This document shows, one piece after another, positions 54,171 to 63,916 of a stretch of DNA of 64,000 bases. The notes beneath the pieces were generated by a model. The model was not told where the DNA came from. It did no database searches and was given only the letters and a program-made list of their open reading frames with translations. Source of the DNA: Lachnospiraceae bacterium (GTDB lineage: Bacteria; Bacillota; Clostridia; Lachnospirales; Lachnospiraceae); contig CAJTGD010000001.1 in NCBI GenBank assembly GCA_910575475.1, positions 239,357-303,356 on the forward strand, read 5' to 3'. Each line of letters starts with the position of its first letter. Position 1 is the first letter of the stretch. The position numbers and the translations under genes are program-made.

Positions 54171-55655
54171 TCACAGCGTCTCTTTCGTATCTAATTCAAA
54201 CCAGAATTCCACACCGTTGTTGTAATTGCAGACCCCATATTCCTGGTGGAAGGATTCCATGATGGCCTTCACAATGGACAGGCCGATCCCGTTTCCTCCG
54301 TATTCCCGCGTATGGGCTTTATCCACCTTGTAGAACTTATCCCACAGCCTTCCGATGTCCTCCTCCGGAATGGGCGTTCCGCTGTTAAATACGGTGACTC
54401 GCACGCTCTCTTCCTTCGGGATCACACGGATCTCGATCCGCTTCTCATGATCCACATGATGGAGCGCATTGGTCAGGTAATTGCGGAATACCTGCTCTGT
54501 CTTATATTCATCCGCCCATACATAGACCGCCTCTCCCGCGATAAAGTCCACGGATGCCTCCGCCTGCTGGATCAGGATCTCGCAGCTCGCAAGCACTCCC
54601 CGGATCAGCCCGATCACATCGAAACGCTCCACCTCCAGCTGTTCCGAACCAAATTCCAGCTGATTCAGAGTCAGTAGGTTCTTTACCATATGGTTCATCT
54701 TATTGGATTCGTCAATGATCACGTCGCAGTAAAATTCACGGCTTTCCGCATCTTCGCTGATCCCTTCCTTCAAGCCCTCCGCGTATCCCTGGATCAGTGC
54801 GATGGGTGTTTTCAGCTCATGGGATACATTTCCCAAGAACTCCGTCCGCATGGTTTCTATTTTTTCCTTCTGTTCAATATCCTTCTGCAGCTGATGGTTC
54901 GCTTTTTTCAGCTCGGATATGGTGTTCTCCAGCTTCCGGGACATGATGTTGAAGCTCTGGCCCAGCACACCGATCTCGTCATCGCCGCTTCCCGTATATC
55001 TGGCGTTAAAATCCAGATTCGCCATCCGCTTGGACAGTGCGGCCAGCTCCAGGATCGGATCCGTGATCTTCTGGGAAAAGAACCAGACAAACCAGGCTCC
55101 GAACACCAGCGTCACGATCCCCACATACGCCAAAAATTTATTGGCCAGCGCCGCGCTGTCCCGGATGCTGTCCAGAGGGCTTCGAAGCAGAAACAGTGCG
55201 CCGTTGGACAGCTTTCCAAACATTTCCAAGTAAAGCGTATCCTTATTCACCGGGTCTCCGGATCTGTAAAACGTATACTGTTCTGTCTGATCCAGCACCT
55301 CCGCCATATTATTTCCCGTAATGTAGCCAAACATCTGAGCCTCCAGCACTTCCTTGGACTGGATGGAAAACAAGACATAGTCCAGAGAATACTCGCCGGT
55401 GTGCTTGAGGACCAGCATGGAAATATTTGCGCTCTCACTTTTTCCGTTGATCTCTTCCTGCTCCTTTTTCTCGGTCAGGCTTCCTGTCGACACAGCAGAA
55501 TCGATCATCTGATACATCTCGATCATATCCGTCTTTTTATGAAGGATATAATATTGTCCCAGGAAAATAGAATTTACAAGAAAGACCACTGCCAGGAGCA
55601 TTGCGATCAGTCCGACAAATACCACCACAAGCTGCCGTTTGATTGATTTTGTCAT
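54171..55655 (-). CDS. Membrane sensor histidine kinase
   Basis: 494 residues. Two membrane helices (about 8-30 and 180-200) bracket a 150-residue outer domain. Then a HAMP region, a coil, HisKA with the phosphorylated His in FLGNVSHELKTPIALIQGYAEGL, and HATPase_c with RNYLTNALHHV as the N box and GGNGIGLSIVKAIMESF as the G box. It is downstream of its response regulator by 66 bases. The order regulator-then-kinase and the ABC transporter just upstream suggest an envelope-stress or antimicrobial-peptide sensing module. It could autophosphorylate on signal and pass the phosphate to the regulator. Confidence 0.93.
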   Translation of the reverse strand: MTKSIKRQLVVVFVGLIAMLLAVVFLVNSIFLGQYYILHKKTDMIEMYQMIDSAVSTGSLTEKKEQEEINGKSESANISMLVLKHTGEYSLDYVLFSIQSKEVLEAQMFGYITGNNMAEVLDQTEQYTFYRSGDPVNKDTLYLEMFGKLSNGALFLLRSPLDSIRDSAALANKFLAYVGIVTLVFGAWFVWFFSQKITDPILELAALSKRMANLDFNARYTGSGDDEIGVLGQSFNIMSRKLENTISELKKANHQLQKDIEQKEKIETMRTEFLGNVSHELKTPIALIQGYAEGLKEGISEDAESREFYCDVIIDESNKMNHMVKNLLTLNQLEFGSEQLEVERFDVIGLIRGVLASCEILIQQAEASVDFIAGEAVYVWADEYKTEQVFRNYLTNALHHVDHEKRIEIRVIPKEESVRVTVFNSGTPIPEEDIGRLWDKFYKVDKAHTREYGGNGIGLSIVKAIMESFHQEYGVCNYNNGVEFWFELDTKETL

Positions 55656-55721
55656 AATTCAGCCTTCCGTCTGCCGGCAGCAAAACCGCCGCCCGTTTTC
55701 CTGTGTCTCATACAGGGTATA

Positions 55722-56399
55722 TCACACCGCTTCAAATTTATACCCCATGCCCCAGATCGTCTTGATGCACTCTCCCTTTTCCCCCATCTTGCTCCGCAGC
55801 TTTTTCACATGGGTGTCAATGGTACGCGCATCCCCAAAATAGTCATAATTCCAGACATGGTTCAGGATCTTTTCCCTGGACAGCGCGATTCCCTGATTCT
55901 CCACAAAATAGGACAGCAGTTCAAATTCCTTATAGCTCAAATCTACCTGCCGGTCATCGATCTTCACGATATGGGCCGCCTTGTCGATCAGGATCCCGCC
56001 TGCATTGATGACATCATTCTTCTCCGTGCCGAGTGTCCTTCTCAGTATGGCCTCCACTCTGGCAACAAGGATCTTGGGACTAAAGGGCTTGGAAATGTAT
56101 TCGTCTACCCCCAGTTCAAAGCCCTGCAGCTCATCCCGTTCGTCCGAGCGGGCCGTCAGCATGATCACGGGTACTTTTGAATGCTCCCGGATCTCACGGC
56201 ACACCTGCCAGCCGTCCATCTTCGGCATCATCACATCCAGAATGACCAGCGCGATATCCTTATCCTCATAAAAAATGTCCATAGCTTCCATGCCGTCCCC
56301 GGCTTCCAGGACCACGTATCCCTCCCTCACAAGGAAATCCCGGACAAGCTTGCGCATCCTGCTCTCATCATCCACGACTAAAATCTTAATCTTTTCCAT
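55722..56399 (-). CDS. OmpR-family response regulator
   Basis: 225 residues, AAGGAG before the ATG. The receiver has the acidic pair in VVDDESRMRK, the phosphorylation Asp in VILDVMMPKMDGW and Lys in YISKPFSP. The C-terminal winged helix includes LSYKEFELLSYFVENQGIALSREKIL and DARTIDTHVKKLRSKM. It is likely to control the adjacent ABC transporter or its own operon, which the sequence does not prove. Confidence 0.95.
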   Translation of the reverse strand: MEKIKILVVDDESRMRKLVRDFLVREGYVVLEAGDGMEAMDIFYEDKDIALVILDVMMPKMDGWQVCREIREHSKVPVIMLTARSDERDELQGFELGVDEYISKPFSPKILVARVEAILRRTLGTEKNDVINAGGILIDKAAHIVKIDDRQVDLSYKEFELLSYFVENQGIALSREKILNHVWNYDYFGDARTIDTHVKKLRSKMGEKGECIKTIWGMGYKFEAV

Positions 56400-56530
56400 A
56401 AGGCAATTCTCCTTTTTCCTTCGGTGCCGTTTGCGTTTACATTTTTAATCAGTATACGAAAAAGATATGTTTCTTTTGTGAAATCTTTCCCATCTTTTTT
56501 GTGTTTTAGCCTGAACCCATCATACTATGT

Positions 56531-56583
56531 GAAAAACAGGAGCTGCTCCGAGGCCGTTTCCAAAACGCCTCTCTGCAGCTCCT
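56531..56583 (-). terminator. Terminator after the ABC transporter permease gene
   Basis: Stem AGGAGCTGC with GCAGCTCCT and an inner GAGGC...GCCTC helix, followed by GTTTTTC, on the minus strand directly after the permease stop at 56592. It separates the transporter genes from the two-component genes. Confidence 0.8.
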
Positions 56584-56591
56584 CATCAGGA

Positions 56592-59500
56592 TCACTCCAC
56601 ACTCTTTAGAGATTCGACCATATTGATCTTCTTTAACTTAAAATACATGACGCCGTTCACAAATGCCGAGAACCCGGCGGTGATCAAAAATCCATAAATA
56701 AAGCTGCTGACATCGATATTCCGCCCAAACATGGCCGAATCGATCTCCACCGTTACGATGACAAACTGATGCAGAAATTTTCCAAGCACCATCCCTGCAA
56801 ATGCGCCCAGCACCGTCAGGATCACATTTTCCCGGTATACATACTGAGCCACCTCGCCGGGATAGAAGCCCAGCACTTTCAAGGTGGCGAGCTCCCGCTT
56901 GCGCTCTGTGATATTGATATTATTCAGGTTATACAGCACCACGAAGGCCAGCATCCCCGCCGAAATCACCAACACCACCATAACGATGTTCAGGCTCACG
57001 AGCATATCATCCAGCTGCGCCTCGATATCCTTCGTATAGCTTGCGCTCAAAGCACCCTTTTCCTTTAAAACGGACTCGCCGACATCCTCCAGCTCCTGCT
57101 CTTTTCCTTCCTTCATGGTAAAGTAGATGGAATTGTATTCCGGCGCCCTTCCGTGCACTTCCTCATAAAGGCCGGGAGTCATATACAGGTAATGCTGCAT
57201 GTAATTCTCACAGATGGAAGAAATCTTGACTTCGATCTCTCCCTTTGCATCGTCCTTGATCCGGATCATATCCCCAACCTCTACCTGCAGCTGCTTCGCC
57301 ATTTTTTCCGTCAGGATCACACCCTTGTCGTCCAGAGTATAGACCTCTTTTGTGATCCGGTCCCTGTGGATCACAAACTGCGGAAACAGCTCCACGTCCT
57401 CCGGTACATTCAGGTAGACGTCCTTTTTTACGCTCCCGCTGCTGATCGTTACCTGCTTGAGCAGGTTCCGCTCCGTCTGGTCCACCCTTGGATCTTCCGC
57501 AAGCGCCTTATATGCCTGCTTCTTTTCCGTTGTGGACGCATCCTCATTTAAAATGATATCTCCGTCATAGATCTGCAGTTCATGATACTGCAGAAAGCCA
57601 ATATCAAAAATGGAATCCTTCAGGCCGAAACCGACCAAAAGCAGCGCCATACATCCGCCGATTCCGAAGATCGTCATAAAGAAACGCTTCTTATACCGGA
57701 TCAGATTCCGTACCGTGGCCTTCCACGTAAAATTCAGCCGGCTCCAGATAAACGGGACTCTTTCCAGCAAAACCCGCTTTCCCTGCTTCGGCGCAGGCGG
57801 GCGCATCAGCTCAGCCGACTGCTCCCGAAGCTCCCGGTAACAGGAAAAAATGGTAGCAAGCAAAGTACATGCCAGAGCAGCCGCCGATGCCAGCAGCGCG
57901 TAATACATGTCATACGGGATCACCACATTGGGAATGTGTTCGTACATGATCCCATACGCCGTGATGATGATATAGGGAAATACTTTTTCTCCGAACAGCA
58001 CGCCCACAACACTTCCGGTCACCGTAGCCAGGCAGGCATAGCCCAGATACTTTCCTGCGATGGAATGCCGTTCATATCCAAGCGCCTTCAAAGTTCCGAT
58101 CTGAGTCCGCTGCTCCTCCACCATACGGGTCATGGTGGTCAGGCTGATCAGAGCCGCTACCAGAAAGAACAGCACGGGAAATACCTCCCCGATGGCCCGC
58201 ATGCGGTCTGCGTTTTCCCCATATCCGGCATGCTCCGGCAGGTCGTTCCGGTCGTTGATATACCATTTGGCGTGTTCGATCTTGCTGATCTCATCCTCCG
58301 CGTCCAGGATCTTCTTTTCCCCGTCCGCGATCTCGTCCTCCGCTTCCTCCTTCGCCTCCTGGTACTTCTTCTCGGCATCTGCCAGCTCCTGTTCCTTTTC
58401 CGCAAGCTCCGCCCGGGCATCCGCAAGCTTGATCTGCCCCTGCTCCAGCTGATACCAGCCGTCATTGATCTGAGCCTGGGCGTCATCCAGCTGATCCCTT
58501 CCGGACTGGATCTGCTTTTTCCCGTCCTCCAGCTGGGCCAGGGCGTCGTCCAATTGCGCCTTGGCGTCCTTCAGCTGACGGTCCCCGTCGTCTAACTGAG
58601 CCTGCCCCTCGTCAAACTGGGCCTGGACATCATCGATCTGGGCCTGGGCTGCTTCGATCTGGAGTCTTGCCTCCTCCAACTGGGGACCTGCCGCGTCCAG
58701 TTCGGCTTTTCCGGCTGCTAACTGGGCTTTTCCGTTCTCCAATTCGATTTTTCCGGCTTCCAGCTGTTTCTGGGTATTTTCGAGATTAGTCCGGTTAGTA
58801 CTGAGATCCTTCTCCACCCCTGTGATCTGTTCTGTCAGAGCCTGTATCGATCCCTCCAGTATTGCAAGTTGTTTCTGCTTGTCAGCCTCCGATATACTGT
58901 TGTCATTAATGAGCTCATCACGCTGTGTCTCCAGCCCATCACGCTGCGCCTTCATGCCAGTGAGCGCATTTTCTCCTGCCGCCAATTCCGCAAAGCCTGC
59001 CTCCACAGCATTGAAACTGGCCTCCAGCTGTTCACTCTTCTCCTCCAGAAGCTGCTTATTGCTGTTATATTCTTTCAGCCCCCGCTCATATTCTGCCCTG
59101 CCGTGTTCGTATTCCTGCTTCTTCTCGTAAAATTCTTCTTTCTTTTCGTTAAATTCCTCCAACTGCTGATTAAATTCCGCCAGCTTCTTGTTATATTCCT
59201 CCAGCTGTTCATTATACTCTTCTACATGCTGGTTGTATTCCTCTATCTTTTCATTCAGCAGAGCGTTCTGCCGATTCAGTTCCGCCCGGTTTTGGTCCAC
59301 TTCACTCTGACCGGAGATCAGGTCTGCCCGGGATTTTTCCAATTCCGCTTCGGAGTCGCTGATCTTCTTTTTTCCGTCATTCAGCTGCTTCCGGCCGTCG
59401 TCCAGCTTCTTTTTGGCATCGCCAAGCTCTTTCTCCGCTTCTTTCTTTCCATCCTCCAGTTCTTTTTTCGCGTCGTCCAGCTCTTCGTTTGCCTCGTCTA

Positions 59501-60269
59501 TGATCTCCTGATACCGCGCTTCCTCCCGCTCTTCACGGATCTCCTCAACCTGCTCCTTCACTTCCTCCACACGGTCCGTATAGGAATCCGTAAATGCCAG
59601 CAGATCGGTTGCCCCCTCTACCGATGCATAGATTTCTGTATAGATGTCCATCGCAAAGCTTTCTTCCGGCACACTGATAAAGCCGGCAATATTTCCGGTG
59701 CCGATGGTCGTACTTCCTCTGTGGAATCCGATATAGCACGGGCTGCTGACGGTTCCTACTATGGTAAATGTATCCACAGCCAGGCTGTCCCTGATTGCGT
59801 CATCCGTCCCGGAGGTAAATGTGATCTGATCTCCGATCCGGTATCCGCTGGTTCCAAGATAATCCACATCTACCACACATTCGTCCTTTTTCTCGGGAAG
59901 CCTGCCTTCCTCCACGGTCAGCAGGTTCATATCCTGAAGGATGGACATGATATGTACCGCCTGCTGGCTGTCATTTGCCAGACACAGGGCGTCTACGGAA
60001 TAGCCGTATTCTGCCCTCTCCACCCCGTCTACTTTTTTCAAGGCCCGGACATCATCCTCTGTGAGTCCGAGTGTGCTGATCACCTGGATATCAAACAGCT
60101 TCTTCTCATCAAAATAGGCATCCCCCGAGTACCGCATATCCGGTTCCGTGGCACGGATTCCTGAAAAAAACGCAACCCCGATGGCCACGATAAAAAAAAT
60201 CGACATGAACCTTCCGAAGCTGGTTTTGATCTCCATGAAAAAATCTTTTCTTAATGCTTTTTTACCCAT
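56592..60269 (-). CDS. FtsX-like ABC transporter permease with a long extracytoplasmic coiled coil
   Basis: 1225 residues. One N-terminal helix (about 18-37), a beta-rich domain of 190 residues, then from about 230 to 660 an almost unbroken coiled coil built of alanine-, glutamate-, lysine- and glutamine-rich repeats such as DGKKQ, AQLDDGDRQLKDAKAQLDDA. Helices near 690-850 carry the first FtsX core, and a second FtsX core ends the protein (about 1090-1210). This is the two-core type of predicted permease found in gut Firmicutes, with the coil reaching out through the wall. The partner ATPase lies 128 bases upstream. Probably a mechanotransmission-type rather than a solute transporter. Confidence 0.9.
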   Translation of the reverse strand: MGKKALRKDFFMEIKTSFGRFMSIFFIVAIGVAFFSGIRATEPDMRYSGDAYFDEKKLFDIQVISTLGLTEDDVRALKKVDGVERAEYGYSVDALCLANDSQQAVHIMSILQDMNLLTVEEGRLPEKKDECVVDVDYLGTSGYRIGDQITFTSGTDDAIRDSLAVDTFTIVGTVSSPCYIGFHRGSTTIGTGNIAGFISVPEESFAMDIYTEIYASVEGATDLLAFTDSYTDRVEEVKEQVEEIREEREEARYQEIIDEANEELDDAKKELEDGKKEAEKELGDAKKKLDDGRKQLNDGKKKISDSEAELEKSRADLISGQSEVDQNRAELNRQNALLNEKIEEYNQHVEEYNEQLEEYNKKLAEFNQQLEEFNEKKEEFYEKKQEYEHGRAEYERGLKEYNSNKQLLEEKSEQLEASFNAVEAGFAELAAGENALTGMKAQRDGLETQRDELINDNSISEADKQKQLAILEGSIQALTEQITGVEKDLSTNRTNLENTQKQLEAGKIELENGKAQLAAGKAELDAAGPQLEEARLQIEAAQAQIDDVQAQFDEGQAQLDDGDRQLKDAKAQLDDALAQLEDGKKQIQSGRDQLDDAQAQINDGWYQLEQGQIKLADARAELAEKEQELADAEKKYQEAKEEAEDEIADGEKKILDAEDEISKIEHAKWYINDRNDLPEHAGYGENADRMRAIGEVFPVLFFLVAALISLTTMTRMVEEQRTQIGTLKALGYERHSIAGKYLGYACLATVTGSVVGVLFGEKVFPYIIITAYGIMYEHIPNVVIPYDMYYALLASAAALACTLLATIFSCYRELREQSAELMRPPAPKQGKRVLLERVPFIWSRLNFTWKATVRNLIRYKKRFFMTIFGIGGCMALLLVGFGLKDSIFDIGFLQYHELQIYDGDIILNEDASTTEKKQAYKALAEDPRVDQTERNLLKQVTISSGSVKKDVYLNVPEDVELFPQFVIHRDRITKEVYTLDDKGVILTEKMAKQLQVEVGDMIRIKDDAKGEIEVKISSICENYMQHYLYMTPGLYEEVHGRAPEYNSIYFTMKEGKEQELEDVGESVLKEKGALSASYTKDIEAQLDDMLVSLNIVMVVLVISAGMLAFVVLYNLNNINITERKRELATLKVLGFYPGEVAQYVYRENVILTVLGAFAGMVLGKFLHQFVIVTVEIDSAMFGRNIDVSSFIYGFLITAGFSAFVNGVMYFKLKKINMVESLKSVE

Positions 60270-60397
60270 ATGTATAACCTGCCGTTTTCTTTTTCCATAA
60301 TTTATCCTGATATGCCGCGTGACAGATTTATCTGGTGCGCAATATAAATTGCCTGCAGCAACAGTCCGTCTGAATGCCAGCTTTTACAGGCATCTTC

Positions 60398-61102
60398 CTA
60401 CCACTCGATCAGATCTATGGACAGCGGATGCGCGTTGGTCTCCATGCTGGATACCTTACCGTTCTTGATCTTGATCAGACGGTCCGCCATCGGAGCCAAT
60501 GCGGAATTATGAGTGATCACGATCACAGTCATGCCTTTTTCTCTGCACATATCCTGCAAGAGCTTTAGGATTGCCTTCCCGGTATTGTAGTCCAGCGCTC
60601 CGGTCGGCTCATCGCATAGCAGCAGCTTGGGATTCTTTGCCAGTGCCCGGGCGATAGATACGCGCTGCTGCTCCCCTCCGGAAAGCTGTGCCGGAAAATT
60701 ATCCAGGCGGTCTCCCAGCCCTACGTCCTCCAGCACCGTCTGCGCATCCAGCGGCTCCTTACAGATCTGCAGCGCAAGCTCCACGTTCTCTTTTGCCGTC
60801 AGGTTCGGGACCAGGTTGTAGAACTGAAATACGAATCCGATATCATTTCTCCGGTAACCGGTGAGCTGACGCTCATTGTATCCGGTAATATCCTCTCCGT
60901 CCACCGTGATCCTGCCTGTGGTAGCGGTATCCATCCCGCCAAGAATATTCAGGACTGTCGTCTTTCCCGCTCCGCTGGGGCCTACGATGACCACGAACTC
61001 CCCTTTTTTAATAGCAAAATCAATCCCGTCCACAGCCCGGATCTCCACTTCACCCATCTTATATACTTTCGTGATATTCTCCAGTTGAACAAATTCCGCC
61101 AT
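60398..61102 (-). CDS. ABC transporter ATP-binding protein (MacB/LolD type)
   Basis: 234 residues. Walker [11 protein letters not shown]-loop in [18 protein letters not shown], signature [15 protein letters not shown], and Walker [13 protein letters not shown]. It drives the two-core permease that follows. The upstream promoter has an extended -10 TGTTATAAT at 61268-61276. Confidence 0.95.
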   Translation of the reverse strand: MAEFVQLENITKVYKMGEVEIRAVDGIDFAIKKGEFVVIVGPSGAGKTTVLNILGGMDTATTGRITVDGEDITGYNERQLTGYRRNDIGFVFQFYNLVPNLTAKENVELALQICKEPLDAQTVLEDVGLGDRLDNFPAQLSGGEQQRVSIARALAKNPKLLLCDEPTGALDYNTGKAILKLLQDMCREKGMTVIVITHNSALAPMADRLIKIKNGKVSSMETNAHPLSIDLIEW

Positions 61103-61512
61103 AAGTCCATTCCTCTCATTTTATAAAAATCCGCAGCCTGCTTTTAAGCTTCATATCGTTTCATTGACATCTGCACATACGCTGCAAAGCCTTCATGATC
61201 GTAATTTGTCAGCAATTTCCACGAGGGAATTGATGACCTGCTTACACAGCTTGCACCGATGCAATTCATTATAACATATAAAAACATAAATATAGCAAAC
61301 TTCATTTTTTTTTTAGATTTTAAGGAATTTCTGTCATTGTTCTGCAGATTGATATTAAGGGACTGTTGAAAGTATTTGGTTTTTTTAATATAGATGTGAT
61401 AATGTTTTGCTTCCTCAAATATTCGCGCATAGATTTTTTCTTTCATAAAAATCCATGCAATCCATTCCAAGATGCTCCAACCTGCTTATTCCCTCTACAG
61501 AATCGGAGTTTG
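61103..61512. other. AT-rich intergenic region with an extended -10 promoter
   Basis: About 410 bases between the ABC ATPase gene and the GNAT gene. The promoter TGTTATAAT (minus strand, 61268-61276) probably serves the ATPase gene. Open frames here are short and lack start signals. They look like eroded coding sequence, but I recognise no family. Confidence 0.4.
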
Positions 61513-62022
61513 TCAACGATACACCACATAACGGTAATGGGGCATATCTACACCTCTGTAATGTTTTGTACACTTGTCTGTCATGATCATTCCGTTTCTT
61601 ATTGCTACATTTTGAGATGCTATATTTGTATTTCTGATGATAGAACAAACTTCATCTGCTTCTAATATTTCAAATGCATACTTTTTACACGCCTCTGCTG
61701 CTTCGATGGCATACCCGTTATGCCAATGTGATTTTTCAAAAAGATAGCCTATTTCAAGCACTTCCTCATCTTTCCAAGGCTGCATTGTAAGTCCGCACTG
61801 TCCTATCATTTCATCGCTTTCTTTTAGAATGACTGCCCATAAACCAAAGTTCCATTTTTGATAACGGCAGATTTGTCTGTCAAGCCATTCCTGGACTTCA
61901 TCTTCACTGAATGCTCCCTCATAAGCATACATCGTTTCTTCATCTTGCAGGATTTTACAAAGTGAATCAAAGTCCCCTTGATTCATTTCCCGCATATATA
62001 ATCTCTCGGTTTCAAGCTTCAT
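61513..62022 (-). CDS. GNAT-family N-acetyltransferase (RimJ/RimL type)
   Basis: 169 residues from the ATG at 62022, chosen for the GGAGG site nine bases ahead. LETERLYMREMNQGDFDSL at the start, a central LMIGQCGLTMQPW strand and GYLFEKSHWHNGYAIEAAEACKKYAF, which contains the acetyl-CoA loop (Q/R-x-x-G-x-G/A in modified form), then ICSIIRNTNIASQNVAIRNGM. This is the protein-modifying or small-molecule RimL branch. Substrate unknown. Confidence 0.88.
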   Translation of the reverse strand: MKLETERLYMREMNQGDFDSLCKILQDEETMYAYEGAFSEDEVQEWLDRQICRYQKWNFGLWAVILKESDEMIGQCGLTMQPWKDEEVLEIGYLFEKSHWHNGYAIEAAEACKKYAFEILEADEVCSIIRNTNIASQNVAIRNGMIMTDKCTKHYRGVDMPHYRYVVYR

Positions 62023-62081
62023 GCTTACCTCCACAACTTGTGAATCTTCTCTAAACAACTCCCCAACGAACTGGAGATTTC

Positions 62082-62447
62082 CTATTTATCCAATTCATTT
62101 TCGATAAACCAGTTTGCAATTTCAAAGGCTTTTACTCGTCTTTTCGCTAATGTGATTTGCGACTTGTATCTCTCCGCATTTTCTTTGAATTCAAATGTTT
62201 TTATCGTTTCTCTTAGTTTATGCAAAGTTGAATCGATTTGACGTTTAGACTCTTTCAACTCTTCAAGTGTATATGTTTTGTCTTTTTCAGGATCAGGATC
62301 ACTTTCATAGTTTTCAACCATCCTTTGACAAAAAATATCATCTGATTCTTCATCTGCTGCTATTCCCTGGACATATGCCAAGATATAACCCATTTTATAA
62401 TCAGGTATGATATCTAAAAGCTGCACGATTCTTTCTCTATTACTCAT
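62082..62447 (-). CDS. Small acidic protein of unknown function
   Basis: 121 residues. The N-terminal half, RERIVQLLDIIPDYKMGYILAYVQGIAADEESDD, resembles small proteins common in Lachnospiraceae that sit beside toxin or phage genes. The second half (from about 63) is a lysine-rich coiled coil, LEELKESKRQIDSTLHKL and so on, of a different character, so the gene may be a fusion. AGGGA precedes the ATG at 62447. No function can be assigned. Confidence 0.6.
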   Translation of the reverse strand: MSNRERIVQLLDIIPDYKMGYILAYVQGIAADEESDDIFCQRMVENYESDPDPEKDKTYTLEELKESKRQIDSTLHKLRETIKTFEFKENAERYKSQITLAKRRVKAFEIANWFIENELDK

Positions 62448-62694
62448 AACTTGTTTCCCTCTCTATCTTACTTATCATAATCTCCTTAAATGATAAACAC
62501 TTCAAATCTCACTATATTTCAGTCATTTTTTATGAATATTATACCCTGAATCACCATCTGACACAATCCCCAATTCCCGCCATACCACCCCTGAAAACCT
62601 ATTCCTCTGCAAGTACTTAGATGCACTTCATTGCTCGCAACGCTTTCTTCCTCGTTTTTTCCATCAAAACCAATAAAAAAATGCATAGCTTCCC

Positions 62695-62904
62695 TCAATT
62701 CCTTCCACCGTTTTCGTAATGCTGAAAGTCTTTGTGCCATCTTCCGATGTCACAATCTTTGTGTTTAACCGTTCCTTTATAATAGGTAGGACAGGCATTG
62801 ATATTCTGCAGATTCAGAAGTTCGTTGCCTTTCTGCCACCATTTACCTTCCTTGAATCTATCCATAAAGCTCACAGGTATACCCGGCACTCTCTTACTGC
62901 CCAT
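62695..62904 (-). CDS. Small hypothetical protein
   Basis: 69 residues from the ATG at 62904 with GAGGTG upstream. It reads KRVPGIPVSFMDRFKEGKWWQKG and ends in an HYENGGRN tail; it is rich in Trp, Tyr and Lys. It lies after the DUF5688 terminator. Not recognised; it could be a fragment, since the sequence to 62519 continues open in another frame. Confidence 0.35.
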   Translation of the reverse strand: MGSKRVPGIPVSFMDRFKEGKWWQKGNELLNLQNINACPTYYKGTVKHKDCDIGRWHKDFQHYENGGRN

Positions 62905-62925
62905 TTTAATCACCTCTTCCATTGG

Positions 62926-62963
62926 AAAAAGAGAAGAGCAGCCAATAACACACTGCCCTTCTC
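62926..62963 (-). terminator. Terminator of the DUF5688 gene
   Basis: GAGAAGGGCAG pairs with CTGCTCTTCTC, one mismatch, followed by TTTTT, directly after the stop at 62971 on the minus strand. Confidence 0.8.
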
Positions 62964-62970
62964 CTGTCCT

Positions 62971-63870
62971 TTATTCTGCTATCTCAACAGTTCCGCTGTC
63001 TTTTCGAAAATAATACATCATTTCAGATAAACGCTCCGTCTCCGGTACTTCTGTCTCATTGATCGTTTTTACAACCTCCCTCATTTCTTCAACACAATAA
63101 TTGCCATTATCCGGCAGCAAAATCAATTCATGAATTGAACTGGGTAAAATATATAAGTTACTGTCTGCTCCCATGGCAAATGCCTGCAGTAAATCCGTCC
63201 GCAGGATGCCCCTTGCCCCATATACTACACGTTCTTTATTAGATAAAAGATACAGCGGAAGGTCATTTTTCAATAACTTAGCGTCTATCTCCATTTCACG
63301 CTCCTTAATTTCTGAACGAAGCACCTCATTCAGATTCTGGATATAAAATCTTTCACAATACAGGTTATTCCAAGCGGTCTCCCACAATTCCTCTTCTGTA
63401 ATCCTCCAATGGGACATTAGATTTTGTGTAACGACAGTACTGCCCATTCCGTGGGATGATACGCCCAATATACTACGCAGCACAATCACAAAATCCAGAA
63501 ATTTACTGTATGTAGTATTTTCCTCTTCAATCCATCCCTTATTCCAGCCTTCACACAGCAACGTCATACATATACTTTTCTTGATTTCTCCCCAATCTCT
63601 GTTGATAAAATCCAGGCTTTTCGGCTCCTGCTCCATATATAACTTCTTTATCTCCATAAGACATCTCTGAAACATTTCGCCATCACCTTCTTTTTGATAC
63701 AGGTTATATAAATCCTGCATATGAATCGCAGGTGTAATCACAGTTGCCGCAGAGGAATCTTTTTCTTGGAACATAAGAGACTCTATTGGGGTCTGATTAT
63801 TCTTAGTGTATGTTTCAAACCCTACCTGTATGGTATCTCCCATAATCTTCTGCATTCTGTCTTTCAGCAT
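62971..63870 (-). CDS. DUF5688 family protein
   Basis: 299 residues from the first ATG at 63870. The C-terminal half has ARGILRTDLLQAFAMGADSNLYILPSSIHELILLPD, the mark of DUF5688, a family of gut Lachnospiraceae with unknown function. The N-terminal reading could begin 11 codons earlier: the codons before the ATG read TDYQEFKN in frame, as in relatives, with ACG where the start codon should be. The ATG at 63870 has no clear ribosome site. Confidence 0.75.
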   Translation of the reverse strand: MLKDRMQKIMGDTIQVGFETYTKNNQTPIESLMFQEKDSSAATVITPAIHMQDLYNLYQKEGDGEMFQRCLMEIKKLYMEQEPKSLDFINRDWGEIKKSICMTLLCEGWNKGWIEEENTTYSKFLDFVIVLRSILGVSSHGMGSTVVTQNLMSHWRITEEELWETAWNNLYCERFYIQNLNEVLRSEIKEREMEIDAKLLKNDLPLYLLSNKERVVYGARGILRTDLLQAFAMGADSNLYILPSSIHELILLPDNGNYCVEEMREVVKTINETEVPETERLSEMMYYFRKDSGTVEIAE

Positions 63871-63916
63871 ATTTTTAAATTCTTGATAATCCGTAGTTCC
63901 CGCTACTTAATTCTCT

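Noticed and set aside
54690..55646. 318-codon plus-strand frame opposite the histidine kinase
   Set aside because: Shadow of the kinase; the minus strand has all conserved motifs.
58869..60164. Long open frame (431 codons) on the plus strand opposite the ABC permease
   Set aside because: It is the antisense of the low-complexity coiled coil, has no ribosome site and encodes a run of Leu/Phe/Gln that mirrors Glu/Lys/Gln codons.
61144..61470. 108-codon minus-strand frame upstream of the ABC ATPase gene
   Set aside because: It contains the predicted promoter, lacks a ribosome site and resembles no protein I know.
62519..62740. 73-codon minus-strand frame overlapping the small hypothetical gene
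   Set aside because: Its ATG has no properly spaced ribosome site and it overlaps a better supported frame; may be the other half of a frameshifted gene but cannot be shown.
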